A stretch of 64,000 nt of DNA from Anadara kagoshimensis (Eukaryota; Mollusca; Bivalvia; Arcoida; Arcidae): the NCBI GenBank assembly GCA_021292105.1, contig CM037862.1, positions 33,818,245-33,882,244 of the forward strand, written 5' to 3'. Positions 13,268 through 23,712 of the stretch are shown here, in pieces (positions within the stretch are counted from its first letter, which is position 1; every line of letters begins with the position of its first letter). The notes beneath the pieces were generated by a model that worked only from the letters and a program-made list of their open reading frames with translations, did no database searches and was not told the DNA's origin. Both the position numbers and the translations under genes were made by a program.

Positions 13268-13889
13268 CATTTAATATACATTATGCATTTGTTTGATCTT
13301 GTTTAATATCAGCTATACAAGAGCATAAGTTACATGCACCTTTAGGTATACCAGTGAGTAAACAAAAAGTAAACTTAAACCGTCTCATTCTGTTGTGTAA
13401 CGTTGATCCAGTTTCAAAACGCTTAACAATATTTTTTTTGTCCTTGAAAAATGCAAAATGTTTTTTTTTTCTTGTAAATAAATAGTATTATCTCACTTGT
13501 ATTTATAATCTTGATATTTAATCAAACACCTATTTTTTAAGAAATACTTTTTTAAAAAAGAATAAAAGTCTGCAAGCTTAAATAATAAACAGGATATCCT
13601 TAAATGTGACAAAATAGAATCAAACACAACATTGATATAATTTGCTTTAACTGCAGGGTATTTATTTCTTTTGATGGTTATGTTCCCATGACACAAAAAA
13701 TCATTTCAGATTCTTTTTCTTTTCTTTCCTTTTTGTTCATATAATTATTTGTGTCAGGTTGTAAGCTGTTTCCACATTATCTTATCAAGTTTCAGGAAGT
13801 TTTTAATCTGTCAATCTGGAATTCCAACTAATTTATTTGTTTATTAACAAGAATGGTGCACAATTATGTCAATTTGGTTGATAAACTAC

Positions 13890-14035
13890 CTCTTAGGCAG
13901 ATCCTAATGTGACAAAGGTCGTTTGTTTATTTGTTCAAGGTCATGAAATTTTCTCAGGGCACCCTGGTTTCCTCCACCAGCCCAGAACTGACTAGCTTAA
14001 TATAAGTGAAAGAATCTTTAAATATATATTATTTT
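13890..14035 (+). mobile_element. SINE, body and 3' part
   Basis: It shows GGCAGATCCTAATGTGACAA, then CACCCTGGTTTCCTCCACCA, CCAGAACTGACTAGCTTAAT and ATAAGTGAAAGAATCTT, in the same order as the other copies. Confidence 0.65.
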
Positions 14036-14669
14036 AAATGACATCAGTAATTTTTCAGCTATATATGACAAAACAGAATGTATTTATTTTAAGGATAAAA
14101 CATGCCCATGTGGTTTGTGAGTTATGTACAAGTGTTTCTTATTTGCTAATACATGTGGTGTGTTGATACAGATGCTAGTCAGATGTCTGTCCCCGGGGCA
14201 TAGTAGGACCACATAAAATACCTGAGGAAAAACATGATAGTTTGTTGTGGTCCCAATGTCAAAGAATAACAGTTTAGACCACTTGGTCCAATGATGTGGT
14301 GCCAACCAGTTGACCCTCACAACAAAGTAAAAATGATCAAATAAAATACTTCAGTGAAACCCTTATGGACTGAAGATATTATTTAGATTTTAGATAGGTT
14401 TTTGGTTTCCATATGTTGGTTGATTATAAACGATATTAATGGTGTGTCTTAAGAAAATAGTTTATTTTAGACAAGTTTTTCAGTTTATTTGTGGCTCTAT
14501 TTTTATAGATTCCACTGTAGCTACTTACGATCAGACCAGCTTACACAGCAATATATTTCATCAGGAAGTTTTATTATATTTTAGAAAACACTAAAAACCT
14601 TCAAAAACTTAAATTTTTAATTGTTATGCACTATTAGTTCTCATAGTTTATAAAGTGTCACTTATTTAA

Positions 14670-14795
14670 ATAAGGTCCCTGTAGCCAAGTGGTCTACATG
14701 AACTTACACAACACTTCACCTTATGTTAAGGTTTAAATCCACTTGGGTAGATCCTAGTGTGAGAAAGGTTGTCAGTTTGCTTGCTGAAGATTGTA
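14670..14795 (+). mobile_element. SINE 5' half, split by a hairpin element
   Basis: The head TAGCCAAGTGGTCTACATGA (A-box-like) and AAGGTTTAAATCCACTTGGG (B-box-like) is followed by AGATCCTAGTGTGAGAAAGG. The SINE breaks off at about 14795 and resumes at about 15247, so the element between them inserted into an existing SINE. Confidence 0.75.
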
Positions 14796-15246
14796 AACTG
14801 TTATATCTAACATTAGACTAGTTTTTCTATCTGATTTGACGAAATACAAGTTTTATCGAACACGCATGATACAGAATCTTGTATCACCACAGTGTGGTGA
14901 TACAACATTGGCGGTAAAGCGCACGTGCACTTTCTCATTGTTACGTCATCAGGTAGTCTTGGATTTGTCGGTCATAACATAGTTCAGTGGTTTTCTGTGG
15001 TAAAATGTAATTTTTTCACATAAAGTATTGTTTTTTCATTATTTTAAATAACCTAATTGGAAATGTTAGATAAAAATATTATATACACAGTGTGTATGTA
15101 CAACCCTTCGTATCAGGTCTCGTCCTTTTTTCGTAGCTGTATCACTACTCGTCGCGCAAGCGCGACTCGTAGTGATACGGCTACGAAAAAAGGACTCGAC
15201 CTGATACTGAGTGTTGTACATACACACTGTGTATATAATATGTATA
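14796..15246 (+). mobile_element. Non-autonomous hairpin element, copy 1
   Basis: It begins near CTAACATTAGACTAGTTTTT and ends near GTGTATATAATATGTATA. It has an AT-rich left part with a near-CRE site (TTACGTCA), GCGCACGTGCAC and a 25-bp perfect palindrome centred near 14895. A 166-bp nearly perfect hairpin follows (15076-15241, arms of about 80 bp). No protein is encoded. Copies lie at 52545-52980 (same strand) and about 28265-28648 (minus strand). Insertion into a SINE fixes the ends to within a few bases. Confidence 0.8.
15076..15241. repeat. Long inverted repeat (hairpin)
   Basis: The arms read ATATTATATACACAGTGTGT on each strand and pair through AGGTC..GTCCTTTTTTCGTAG to a small loop near 15158. 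RNA from either strand would fold into a hairpin with about 80-bp stems and few mismatches. Confidence 0.88.
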
Positions 15247-15320
15247 TATCATCCACCATCAGAGAACTGACAACATGTCTTGATATAAGTGACTGGGTTA
15301 TAAAACATCATTACTTTTAT
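15247..15320 (+). mobile_element. SINE 3' half, continuation of the 14670 copy
   Basis: It starts CATCCACCATCAGAGAACTG, continues CTTGATATAAGTGACTGGG and ends TAAAACATCATTAC, which is the expected SINE 3' end. Confidence 0.72.
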
Positions 15321-16579
15321 CCCATAATAGCTTTAATTCTCAGATCTAACAGACAAGTATAACACATTTTAGCTAAGTTTATGTGAAAAGTATACATGAC
15401 ATTGTGTAATATTTTAGATTTAGAATCAAATACTTAAATTTTTTATTATATACATTACAAGCTTTAATTTATATCTGTTGTTAAAATGATTTCCTAAGTT
15501 GATGAAAACAATTATATTATTTTATATAGAAATATCAAGTTTTCACAATCAAATTTGATGGAATTTCATTAATTTATAGCATATAAGATTTCACACATTG
15601 AAAAGAAAAATTGTATACATGTATACATCAATCATTTCAATTTGCTAATAATTTAGTGGTAAAAGCTTTTAAGAAATGTATATATATGTATTTAAGACAT
15701 TTACTTGATAAAAATGTATGTGGTTCCATATCGTTCTCACTCATAAATGTCACAACGTATGCTGAATAACCTCATTGGAGACCTAATGTAAAAATCAGTA
15801 AATTACTAACCAATCAGATTTGTTAATGATTTTTAACATTTTCAAAGTTATCTCATTATTCCTTTACTACCACAGCCAGATTGAGAGAAAGAGAAAGAGA
15901 GAGACAGAGACAGAGAGTAAGAGATAGAGAGTCAGAAAGAATAAAGAGAGCTAGAGAGAGCCTTTCTCTGTAAGAGTGTGTGTCCCTACAATAAATCCTG
16001 TCATACCTTACACCTTCTAGATCCTAGATATTGTTTTAAATAATTAGACAGATTTTCAGTTTTTGTGGGTTCATTAAGTGTTTCAGTATAGACAAGGTTT
16101 AAGTTTACTCAAGGATATGTTGTACAATTGTGTGCAAGTATACAGAACAGGCCTGTCCAAAGTTTAACACTTAACCAGTATATGATTACAGATTGGGCAG
16201 CTCATCTGGTTAGCTATATCTTGATATTTTGGGATATCTCTTGGGATCTTTTCAGACATTAGTTTTTCACATCTCTGCTATTCAGCAGCCCACCTTCAAC
16301 TCCTTTTTGTTGGACCAGTATTAAACTTTCAACAGGTTTATATTGCAAATACATCAAAGTCCAGTATACTACTGACAGAATGGTACAATATAACAGTTCC
16401 TTGTTAGGGTGTACATTGTAATACATCATCAGTAAAATGTGTACATTTATGTATTTCAGGTTAGGTCTAGTACAACATGTGTGGCTTATTTGCTGAGAAA
16501 AGAAAGTAAGTTAATAGTTTCAGTTATTATCGAAAAATAGGACTGAATAGTAAACATGCTCAGAAATTTTATTGGGTAA
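15321..16579. other. AT-rich DNA, no gene seen
   Basis: It contains a GA-rich purine tract at about 15890-15960. A short stretch, 16460-16505, is flanked by a good acceptor (TATTTCAG) and donor (GTAAGT) and is open in one frame. It could be an upstream exon of the receptor gene, but nothing else supports it. Confidence 0.4.
15890..15960. repeat. GA-rich purine tract
   Basis: Irregular GAGA, GACA and GATA repeats over about 70 bp. Confidence 0.8.
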
Positions 16580-19290
16580 GGTCATAAATCCCAATGGTCC
16601 CAAATTTGTTAACAGGGTCAGAAATGCCATTTGTCCCATGTCTGTAAACAGGCTCAGAAATCTCCTTGGTCTCTGGTCTGTAGACAGAGTAAGAAATCCT
16701 AATGGTATCAGATCTGTAAACAAGACCAGAAATCTGACAATGGTCCCAGGTCTGTTAACAACATCAGAAACTTAATGATTCTAGGTTTGTAAACAAGGTC
16801 AGAAATCCCAATGGTCCCAGATCTTTAAACAAGGTCAGAAATCCCAATGGTCCCAGATCTTTAAACAGGCCGGGTCAGAAATCCCAATGGTCCCAGATCT
16901 TTAAACAGGATCAGAAATCTAAATGGCCTCAGGTCTGTAAACAGGATCAGAAATCCAAATGGCCTCAGGTCTGTAAACAGGATCAGAAATCCAAATGGCC
17001 TCAGGTCTGTAAACTGGATCAGAAATCCAAATGGTCCCAGATCTTTAAACAGGATCAGAAATCTAAATGGCCTCAGGTCTGTAAACAGGATCAGAAATCC
17101 AAATGGCCTCAGGTCTGTAAACAGGATCAGAAATCCAAATGGCCTCAGGTCTGTAAACTGGATCAGAAATCCAAATGGCCTCAGGTCTGTAAACTGGATC
17201 AGAAATTCCAATGGATCCAGGTCTGTAAACTGAATCAGAAATCCAAATGGCCTCAGGTCTGTAAACTGGATCAGAAATCCCAATGGCCCCAGGTCTGTAA
17301 ACTGGATCAGAAATCTCAATGACCCCAGGTCTGTAAACTGGATCAGAAATCCAAATGGTCCCAGATCTTTAAACAGGATCAGAAATCTAAATGGCCTCAG
17401 GTCTGTAAACTGGATCAGAAATTCCAACGGACCCAGGTCTGTAAACAGGATCAGAAATCCAAATGGCCTCAGGTCTGTAAACAGGATCAGAAATCCAAAT
17501 GGTCCCAGATCTTTAAACAGGATCAGAAATCCAAATGGCCTCAGGTCTGTAAACAGGATCAGAAATCCAAATGGCCTCAGGTCTGTAAACTGGATCAGAA
17601 ATTCCAATGGATCCAGGTCTGTAAACTGAATCAGAAATCCAAATGGCCTCAGGTCTTTAAACAGGATCAGAAATCTAAATGGCCTCAGGTCTGTAAACTG
17701 GATCAGAAATTCCAATGGATCCAGGTCTGTAAACTGGATCAGAAATCCAAATGGTCCCAGATCTTTAAACAGGATCAGAAATCTAAATGGCCTCAGGTCT
17801 GTAAACTGGATCAGAAATTCCAACGGACCCAGGTCTGTAAACAGGATCAGAAATCCAAATGGCCTCAGGTCTGTAAACAGGATCAGAAATCCAAATGGTC
17901 CCAGATCTTTAAACAGGATCAGAAATCCAAATGGCCTCAGGTCTGTAAACAGGATCAGAAATCCAAATGGCCTCAGGTCTGTAAACTGGATCAGAAATTC
18001 CAATGGATCCAGGTCTGTAAACTGAATCAGAAATCCAAATGGCCTCAGGTCTGTAAACTGGATCAGAAATCCCAATGGCCCCAGGTCTGTAAACTGGATC
18101 AGAAATCTCAATGACCCCAGGTCTGTAAACAGGATCAGAAATCCAAATGGCCTCAGGTCAGAAATCCAAATGACCTCAGGTTTGTAAACAGGATCAAAAA
18201 TCCAAAGGATCCCAGGTCTGTAAACTAGATCAGAAATCTCAATGGCCCCAGGTCTTTAAACAGGATCAGAAATCCAAATGACCTCAGGTCTGTAAACAGG
18301 AACAGGAATATCAACGGACCCAGGTCTGTAAACTGGATTAGAAATCCAAATGGCCTCGGGTCTGTAAACTGGATCAGAAATCCAAATGGCCTCAGGTCTG
18401 TAAACTGGATCAGAAATTCCAACGGACCCAGGTCTGTAAACTGGATCAGAAATCCAAATGGCTTTAGGTCTGTAAACTGGATCAGAAATCCAAATGGCCT
18501 CAGGTCTGTAAACTGGATCAGAAATTCCAAAGGACCCAGGTCTGTAAACTGGATCAGAAATCCAAATGGCTTTAGGTCTGTAAACTGGATCAGAAATCCA
18601 AATGGCCTCAGGTCTGTAAACTGGATCAGAAATCCAAATGGCCTCAGGTCTGTAAACTGGATCAGAAATCCAAATGGCTTTAGGTCTGTAAACTGGATCA
18701 GAAATCCAAATGGCCTCAGGTCTGTAAACTGGATCAGAAATTCCAACGGACCCAGGTCTGTAAACTGGATCAGAAATCCAAATGGCTTTAGGTCTGTAAA
18801 CTGGATCAGAAATCCAAATGGCCTCAGGTCTGTAAACTGGATCAGAAATTCCAACGGACCCAGGTCTGTAAACTGGATCAGAAATCCAAATGGCTTTAGG
18901 TCTGTAAACTGGATCAGAAATCCAAATGGCCTCAGGTCTGTAAACTGGATCAGAAATCCAAATGGCCTCAGGTCTGTAAACTGGATCAGAAATCCAAATG
19001 GCTTTAGGTCTGTAAACTGGATCAGAAATCCAAATGGCCTCAGGTCTGTAAACTGGATCAGAAATCCAAATGGCCTCAGGTCTGTAAACTGGATCAGAAA
19101 TCCAAATGGCTTTAGGTCTGTAAACTGGATCAGAAATCCAAATGACCTCAGGATCTAAACTGGATCAGAAATCCAAATCCCAGGTCTGCATGCTACATGT
19201 AAACTGGAGCAGAAAACCCAATGGTCCCAGGTCAGTAAACTGAATCAGAAATTCCAATGGTCCCATGTCTGTAAACAGGGTCAGAAACTT
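16580..19290. repeat. 36-bp minisatellite, about 75 copies
   Basis: The unit is GATCAGAAATCCAAATGGCC followed by TCAGGTCTGTAAACTG. Copies at the left edge (16580-16870) and right edge (19170-19290) are diverged and the middle is homogenised. Variants (GGCTTTAGG, TTCCAACGGACCC, GTCCCAGATCTTTAAAC) recur in blocks. It has no sequence relation to the 36-bp array at 380. Minus-strand open frames with a 12-residue repeat are artefacts of the stop-free unit. Confidence 0.96.
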
Positions 19291-19324
19291 TATCAAATGA
19301 TGTATCAGGTAATACATGTGTTTT

Positions 19325-19560
19325 ATAGGGGAACTCTGTGGCCAAGTGGTCTGAGGTTTGCACACTTATGGATCAAAGTGCCTCTTACTTCTTATCTCAC
19401 TTGTGCAGTTTCTAGTATTAGAAAGTTTGTCAGTTCACTTGCCAAAGGTTCTGGTTCTCTGAAGGCATTCTGGTTTCCTCAGCCATTTCTGAAGTGACTG
19501 ACTCAATATAATTAAAAAATCATGAATTTAAGTTCTCATAAAACATCATTACTCCATGTA
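19325..19560 (+). mobile_element. SINE, nearly full length
   Basis: The head GTGGCCAAGTGGTCTGAGG is followed by the body TTCTGGTTTCCTCAGCCATT and TCTGAAGTGACTGACTCAAT, then the tail ATAAAACATCATTACTCC. It is one of the best copies for defining the family. Confidence 0.78.
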
Positions 19561-21000
19561 ACTGTACCCTTTTTATAAAAAAATAAACATTATATTTTTA
19601 ACCCTTATAAATCAAAAACAAAATAAATACAAAATGATTGAAAACATGATTGAAGACCAAACTCTTAATGTAATATACTTAATTCCAAGTATTGTTTTTA
19701 AATAATACTTTTCAGACTTAGAAATTCCAAGTATCAGGAAATGTGTTAGATGTGACCCTTAACCTTCATATTAGATAAGGTCAAATCCTGTGTTAGATAA
19801 GGTCAGTCCGTCTATATGTAGATCCTTTGGATTATCTATCTATCTCAAGTATCCTATATAGTGACACCACCCTGTTTATCATACCTCAAATGTATTGTAC
19901 TAACCCATTTGAAAAATAAAGCTTTAAAAAGCCTGATTGGTCAACTCATGAATCAGGAAGTTAAATAAATTTATTGAGAAATATAAATGTCAAAATAATT
20001 ACTGGCCCCTGTCCAAAAATCTCTGTTTCACCTAAGTTTTACCTACAAGTCTCTTTAACTTAAAACTGTTTTATATATTGTTAATGTTATTTATGGTGAA
20101 AACTGTTATCTGTTTTAGCTGCACAATGAGAGTTTTTCTTATCATATTATGGTAGTACATTTTTGTGTTTTTCTCTAGAAATTACAAAATGTCTTGATAT
20201 GAAATGCCATTAAATGATTAAACACTGAAGTTCTTGTAAGGAATGTTTTAGTTAAATTTACAACAAAATGATTAAAAATGAAGTTATAATTTATTTATTT
20301 AAGTTTTTTACGCATTTCAAGATAAGAAATAGCAACACTGAAATTTACAATGAAATGATTAAATAGAAATCCAAATAATTTTTATTTCTTATACCAGTAA
20401 ATAAGAACTACCATAAAGTCATTTTTTATTTTTTAGTCATATAAATAATCAAAGTACCAAGAGCACTGCAAGACAGGCCTTTTTTTATGGAATAAAATGA
20501 AAGATATTTTTTAATATAATGGACATATTTACTTGACCTCTGTCACTGTCAGTTAACAAACTTGTTATTAAAAACCATTTTCAGTGCCATTACGACAAAA
20601 TGCTTTAAATGCATCTTGAAATAAGAGAGGGACATAGAATCAAATATCCCTTGCTCTAAAAGGCATATGGTTTAGTAAAACTTTCTGTACATGGCTTACT
20701 TATTCATCATGAATCAGTTTTAAACTGTAAATATTACTTAGTACCTATCCTATAGAAATGCCTTCTTTATTACACAGTATGTGCATATAAACAATTCCAA
20801 TAGATAAACAATCTTGAGTCTGTGTAAAAAAAGATTTAAACCTTTGATACATAAGTATGTAAATACCCCTATACTTCCTAGAACTATCAAAATGTGTTAA
20901 TCTTGATATACATGCACATTGTATATGTTAAAAATAAATACATTTTCAGCAGTATCTGGAGTACAATTTGAAATTTTAATTTGTACCAGCAGAAATTAAA
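19561..21000. other. AT-rich DNA, no feature recognised
   Basis: About 1.4 kb without open frames of note, repeats or splice-site pairs that I can defend. Confidence 0.45.
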
Positions 21001-21350
21001 ATGTTGATATGTACTGATTATAATCCATCACCATCTGACCACCACCTAAAATGTTGATATGTACTGATTATAATCCATCACCATCTGACCACCACCTAAA
21101 ATGTTGATATGTACTGATTATAATCCATCACCATCTGACCACCACCTAAAATGTTGATATGTACTGATTATAATCCATCACCACCTGACCACCACCTAAA
21201 ATGTTGATATGTACTGATTATAATCCATCACCACCTGACCACCACCTAAAATGTTGATATGTACTGATTATAATCCATCACCACCTGACCACCACCTAAA
21301 ATGTTGATATGTACTGATTATAATCCATCACCACCTGACCACCACCTAAA
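21001..21350. repeat. 50-bp minisatellite, 7 copies
   Basis: Exactly seven 50-bp units starting ATGTTGATATGTACTGATTA and ending CCACCTAAA. The first three carry CCATCTGACC and the last four CCACCTGACC. Otherwise they are identical, so the array is young. Confidence 0.97.
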
Positions 21351-21357
21351 ATCCTAC

Positions 21358-21495
21358 TTTATTTGTCAGAGTGGGAGAAACCCAGTGCACTTGTTCTCTG
21401 GTTGATACTCCAGTTTCCTCAGTTATTTCTGACCTGATTGCCACTGATGAGTGAAATTGTTTTGACTGAGTTGTAAGGCATCATTACACCAACCC
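21358..21495 (+). mobile_element. SINE body and tail
   Basis: It contains TCAGAGTGGGAGAAA, GATACTCCAGTTTCCTCAGT, TTCTGACCTGATTGCC and the tail AAGGCATCATTACACC. The head was probably replaced by the 50-bp array. Confidence 0.62.
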
Positions 21496-21734
21496 ATCTT
21501 CACCCATATTTTTGCTCAACTGGCAATAGCTAGCTAATTTTTTGGCACGGCAAGGCTTAGGCACATGCATAAACTTTAATCTTTTCTTCTGAAACCACTG
21601 GGGCAATTGAAACTAAATTTGGTGTGGAAGGTACCTAGGTGGGGAAGATTAATGTGTGCACAAAGCATATCTGCCCAACATTTAAGATGACTGTGATTTA
21701 CTATAAATAGAAAAAAGGAAAAGTAGCCATTTTC

Positions 21735-23046
21735 AGCTCACCTGAGCACAAAGTGCTCAAGTGAGCTATTGTGATCAGTCTTTGTCGGTCGTGCATCGCA
21801 CGTCATGTGCAACAAAGCAATATCATAATTCTTGATCATTTAAAAAGATCAGTTATAATGTTGCACATGTATAAAATTAATTACTTTATCTTAGTTATCT
21901 TAGTTTTTGTTTTTACATTCTATTAAAAATTCTTTCACTTTTATTGTTGTGGTCAGTTCATGGATGGTGGAGGAAACTGGAGTACCCAAAGAAAACCATC
22001 CACCAATCTGACAAGCTTTCTCAAACCAAGATCTGTCCTAAGTGGGATTCAGAGGTGTTGTGATCAAGTGAGCTATTGTGATCAGTCTTTGTCCATCGTT
22101 CATTGTGCGTCATGTGTTGTGCGTCAACTTTTCATTGTTAACACTCTAGAGGCCACAGTTTTAGTTATATCTTAATCAAACTTGTCCAGAACAATGTTCA
22201 TGACCAAAGCAAGGTGGTCATGTTGGGTCAATAAGTAAGTCACTAGATCAAATCATAGAAAAACCTTGTTAACACTCTAGAGTCCATATTTTTTGTCCAA
22301 TCTTCATATAATTTGTCCAGAACAATGTGCATGACCAAAGCAAGGTCAAGTTTTTATATTAGTCATGTTTGATCAATAAGTAGGTCACTAGGTCAAATCA
22401 TAGAAAAACCTTGTTAGCACTCTAGAGACCATTATTTTTGTCTAATCTTTATATAATTTGTCCAGAACGATGTTCATGACCAAAGAAAGGTCAATTTTGT
22501 ATATGGGTCATGTTTGGTCAATAAGTAGATCACTAGGTCAAATCATAGAAAAACCTTGTAACACTCTAAGAGTCCATAATTTTTGTCTAATCTTTATATA
22601 ATTTGTCCAGAATGATGTTCATGACCAAAGTAAGGTCATGTTCATATATGGGTCATGTTGGGTCAATAAGTAGGTCACTAGGTCAAATCATAGAAAACCC
22701 TGGTTAACACTCTAGAGACCATTATTTTTGTCGAATCTTTATATAATTTGTCTAGAATGATGTTCATGACCAAAGTAAGGTCAAGTTCGTATATGGGCCA
22801 TGTTGGGTCAATAATTAGGTCACTAGGTCAAATCATAAAAAAACCTTGTTAACACTCTAGAGTCCATATTTTTTGTTCCATTTTCATACAAATTATCCAG
22901 AGCGATGTTCTGCACAAAAGCTAGGTCAAGTTCATATTAACTAATAATTAACTCTGTTAACCCATTTATGTATGACATTATTTGAAAAATGTATAGAATT
23001 CAATTTATTCTCAGGTGAGCACCCAAGGCCTTATGGCCCTCTTGTC
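21735..23046. mobile_element. Inner TIR element with tandem core
   Basis: The left end reads CAGCTCACCTGAGCACAAAG and the right end TCTCAGGTGAGCACCCAAGG, which are inverted repeats. From memory these ends resemble an element common in bivalve genomes; I could not check this. The core has six diverged units of about 133-147 bp starting near 22138, 22271, 22416, 22559, 22706 and 22851. Each begins AACACTCTAGAG and contains ATTTGTCCAGAA and AGGTCACTAGGTCAAATCAT. No transposase is encoded. Confidence 0.7.
21935..22060 (-). mobile_element. SINE nested in the inner TIR element
   Basis: On the minus strand it gives AAGTGGGATTCAGAG reversed, then ACTCCAGTTTCCTCCACCAT and GAACTGACC, then AAAAGTGAAAGAATTTT. 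The segment AAGTGAGCTATTGTGATCAG occurs on both sides (about 21761 and 22065), so this part of the inner element is duplicated around the insertion. Confidence 0.65.
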
Positions 23047-23646
23047 CATTCAGTTTTCGACCAATTTTGTTGAAATTAGAAATATAGAAATAAGAAAGCA
23101 GGACATTCAATGTATTTAACAGGTTTTTAAAGAATTTTTTCGTTGACCTAATTTTCACGAATTATGCAAATGATGTATAATAATTAGTCAGTTCTTTGAA
23201 AATCGTCTCTGAATCACTAGGCAAATTGTAACCAAATTTGGTCTAGAAGGTCACCTAGGTTTTGTGGACGAAAGTTTGCAAAGACATCCAAGATGGCAGC
23301 TGTTACTATAAATAGTAAAAATGCAAAATTAGCCATTGTTCATTCAGTTTTTCAACTGATTTGGTTCAAATGTATAATATAGAAAGTAGATAGTTTGGTA
23401 TATAATAGGTATGGTGCCCTTCCACATAACATTTGTTTGCTGTAAATGAAATTAACTGCATACATTGTTAGCCAGTTGAACACAGGCCCTATTGTGCCTC
23501 TTGTTAAAGTTTTGGTCTGAACTTGCTAGAATAAAGGAACACCTCTTACTTACAAAGCGTCATTATCATAATTGTCATCATTGTGACCCTCTCCTTCATG
23601 TTATTTTGATCTGACAGACTGTAGGCCCCTTATTATTTCTCTACAG

Positions 23647-23712
23647 AATATTCAGAATCGAGATATAAACATTTGATCATTGCCTTGAAGTACATCCTCT
23701 CCAGTGCCACAG
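23647..23712 (+). CDS. Possible upstream exon of receptor gene
   Basis: A good acceptor (TTATTTCTCTACAG) and a donor (CACAG/GTGACC) bound 66 bases that are open only in the frame needed (2+63+1), giving YSESRYKHLI..SSAT. It joins in phase to the next candidate exon. No family similarity is evident. Confidence 0.35.

Larger units (their letters stand above)
12924..14669. other. AT-rich intergenic DNA
   Basis: No gene seen. It holds a CA microsatellite and one SINE 3' part (listed). The minus-strand open frames of 60-80 codons at 13493-13696 and 14084-14320 have no coding signature I can support. Confidence 0.45.
21514..23504. mobile_element. Outer TIR element, host of a nested insertion
   Basis: The left end reads GCTCAACTGGCAATAGC and the right end GCCAGTTGAACACAGGCC; the terminal 10 or so bases are inverted repeats. 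The interior has diverged copies of a segment with 'aaatttggt.t.gaaggt.acctaggt' and 'actataaatag'. The left piece stops at AGCCATTTT (about 21735) and the right piece resumes with CATTCAGTTTTCGACC (23047). The intact order is visible at about 23331-23355, where AGCCATTGTTCATTCAG is continuous. Confidence 0.65.

Noticed and set aside
14670-14795. tRNA gene suggested by A-box and B-box motifs
   Set aside because: There is no tRNA fold or anticodon arm of proper length. The same boxes occur with a common body and tail in many copies, so it is a SINE.
15057-15362. Open frame starting MEMLDKNIIYTVCMYNPSYQ, present in all three hairpin-element copies
   Set aside because: It recurs because the element is repeated; it runs through the hairpin, differs in length between copies and shows no conserved protein.
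16460-16505. Possible upstream exon of the receptor gene (good acceptor and donor, open in one frame, ends in phase 1)
   Set aside because: Its phase would fit the exon at 23647, but a 46-bp exon 7 kb away without similarity is too weak to annotate as coding.
16861-18854. Minus-strand open frames with the repeat GFLIQFTDLRPF
   Set aside because: Artefact of the 36-bp array; unrelated to any known protein repeat.
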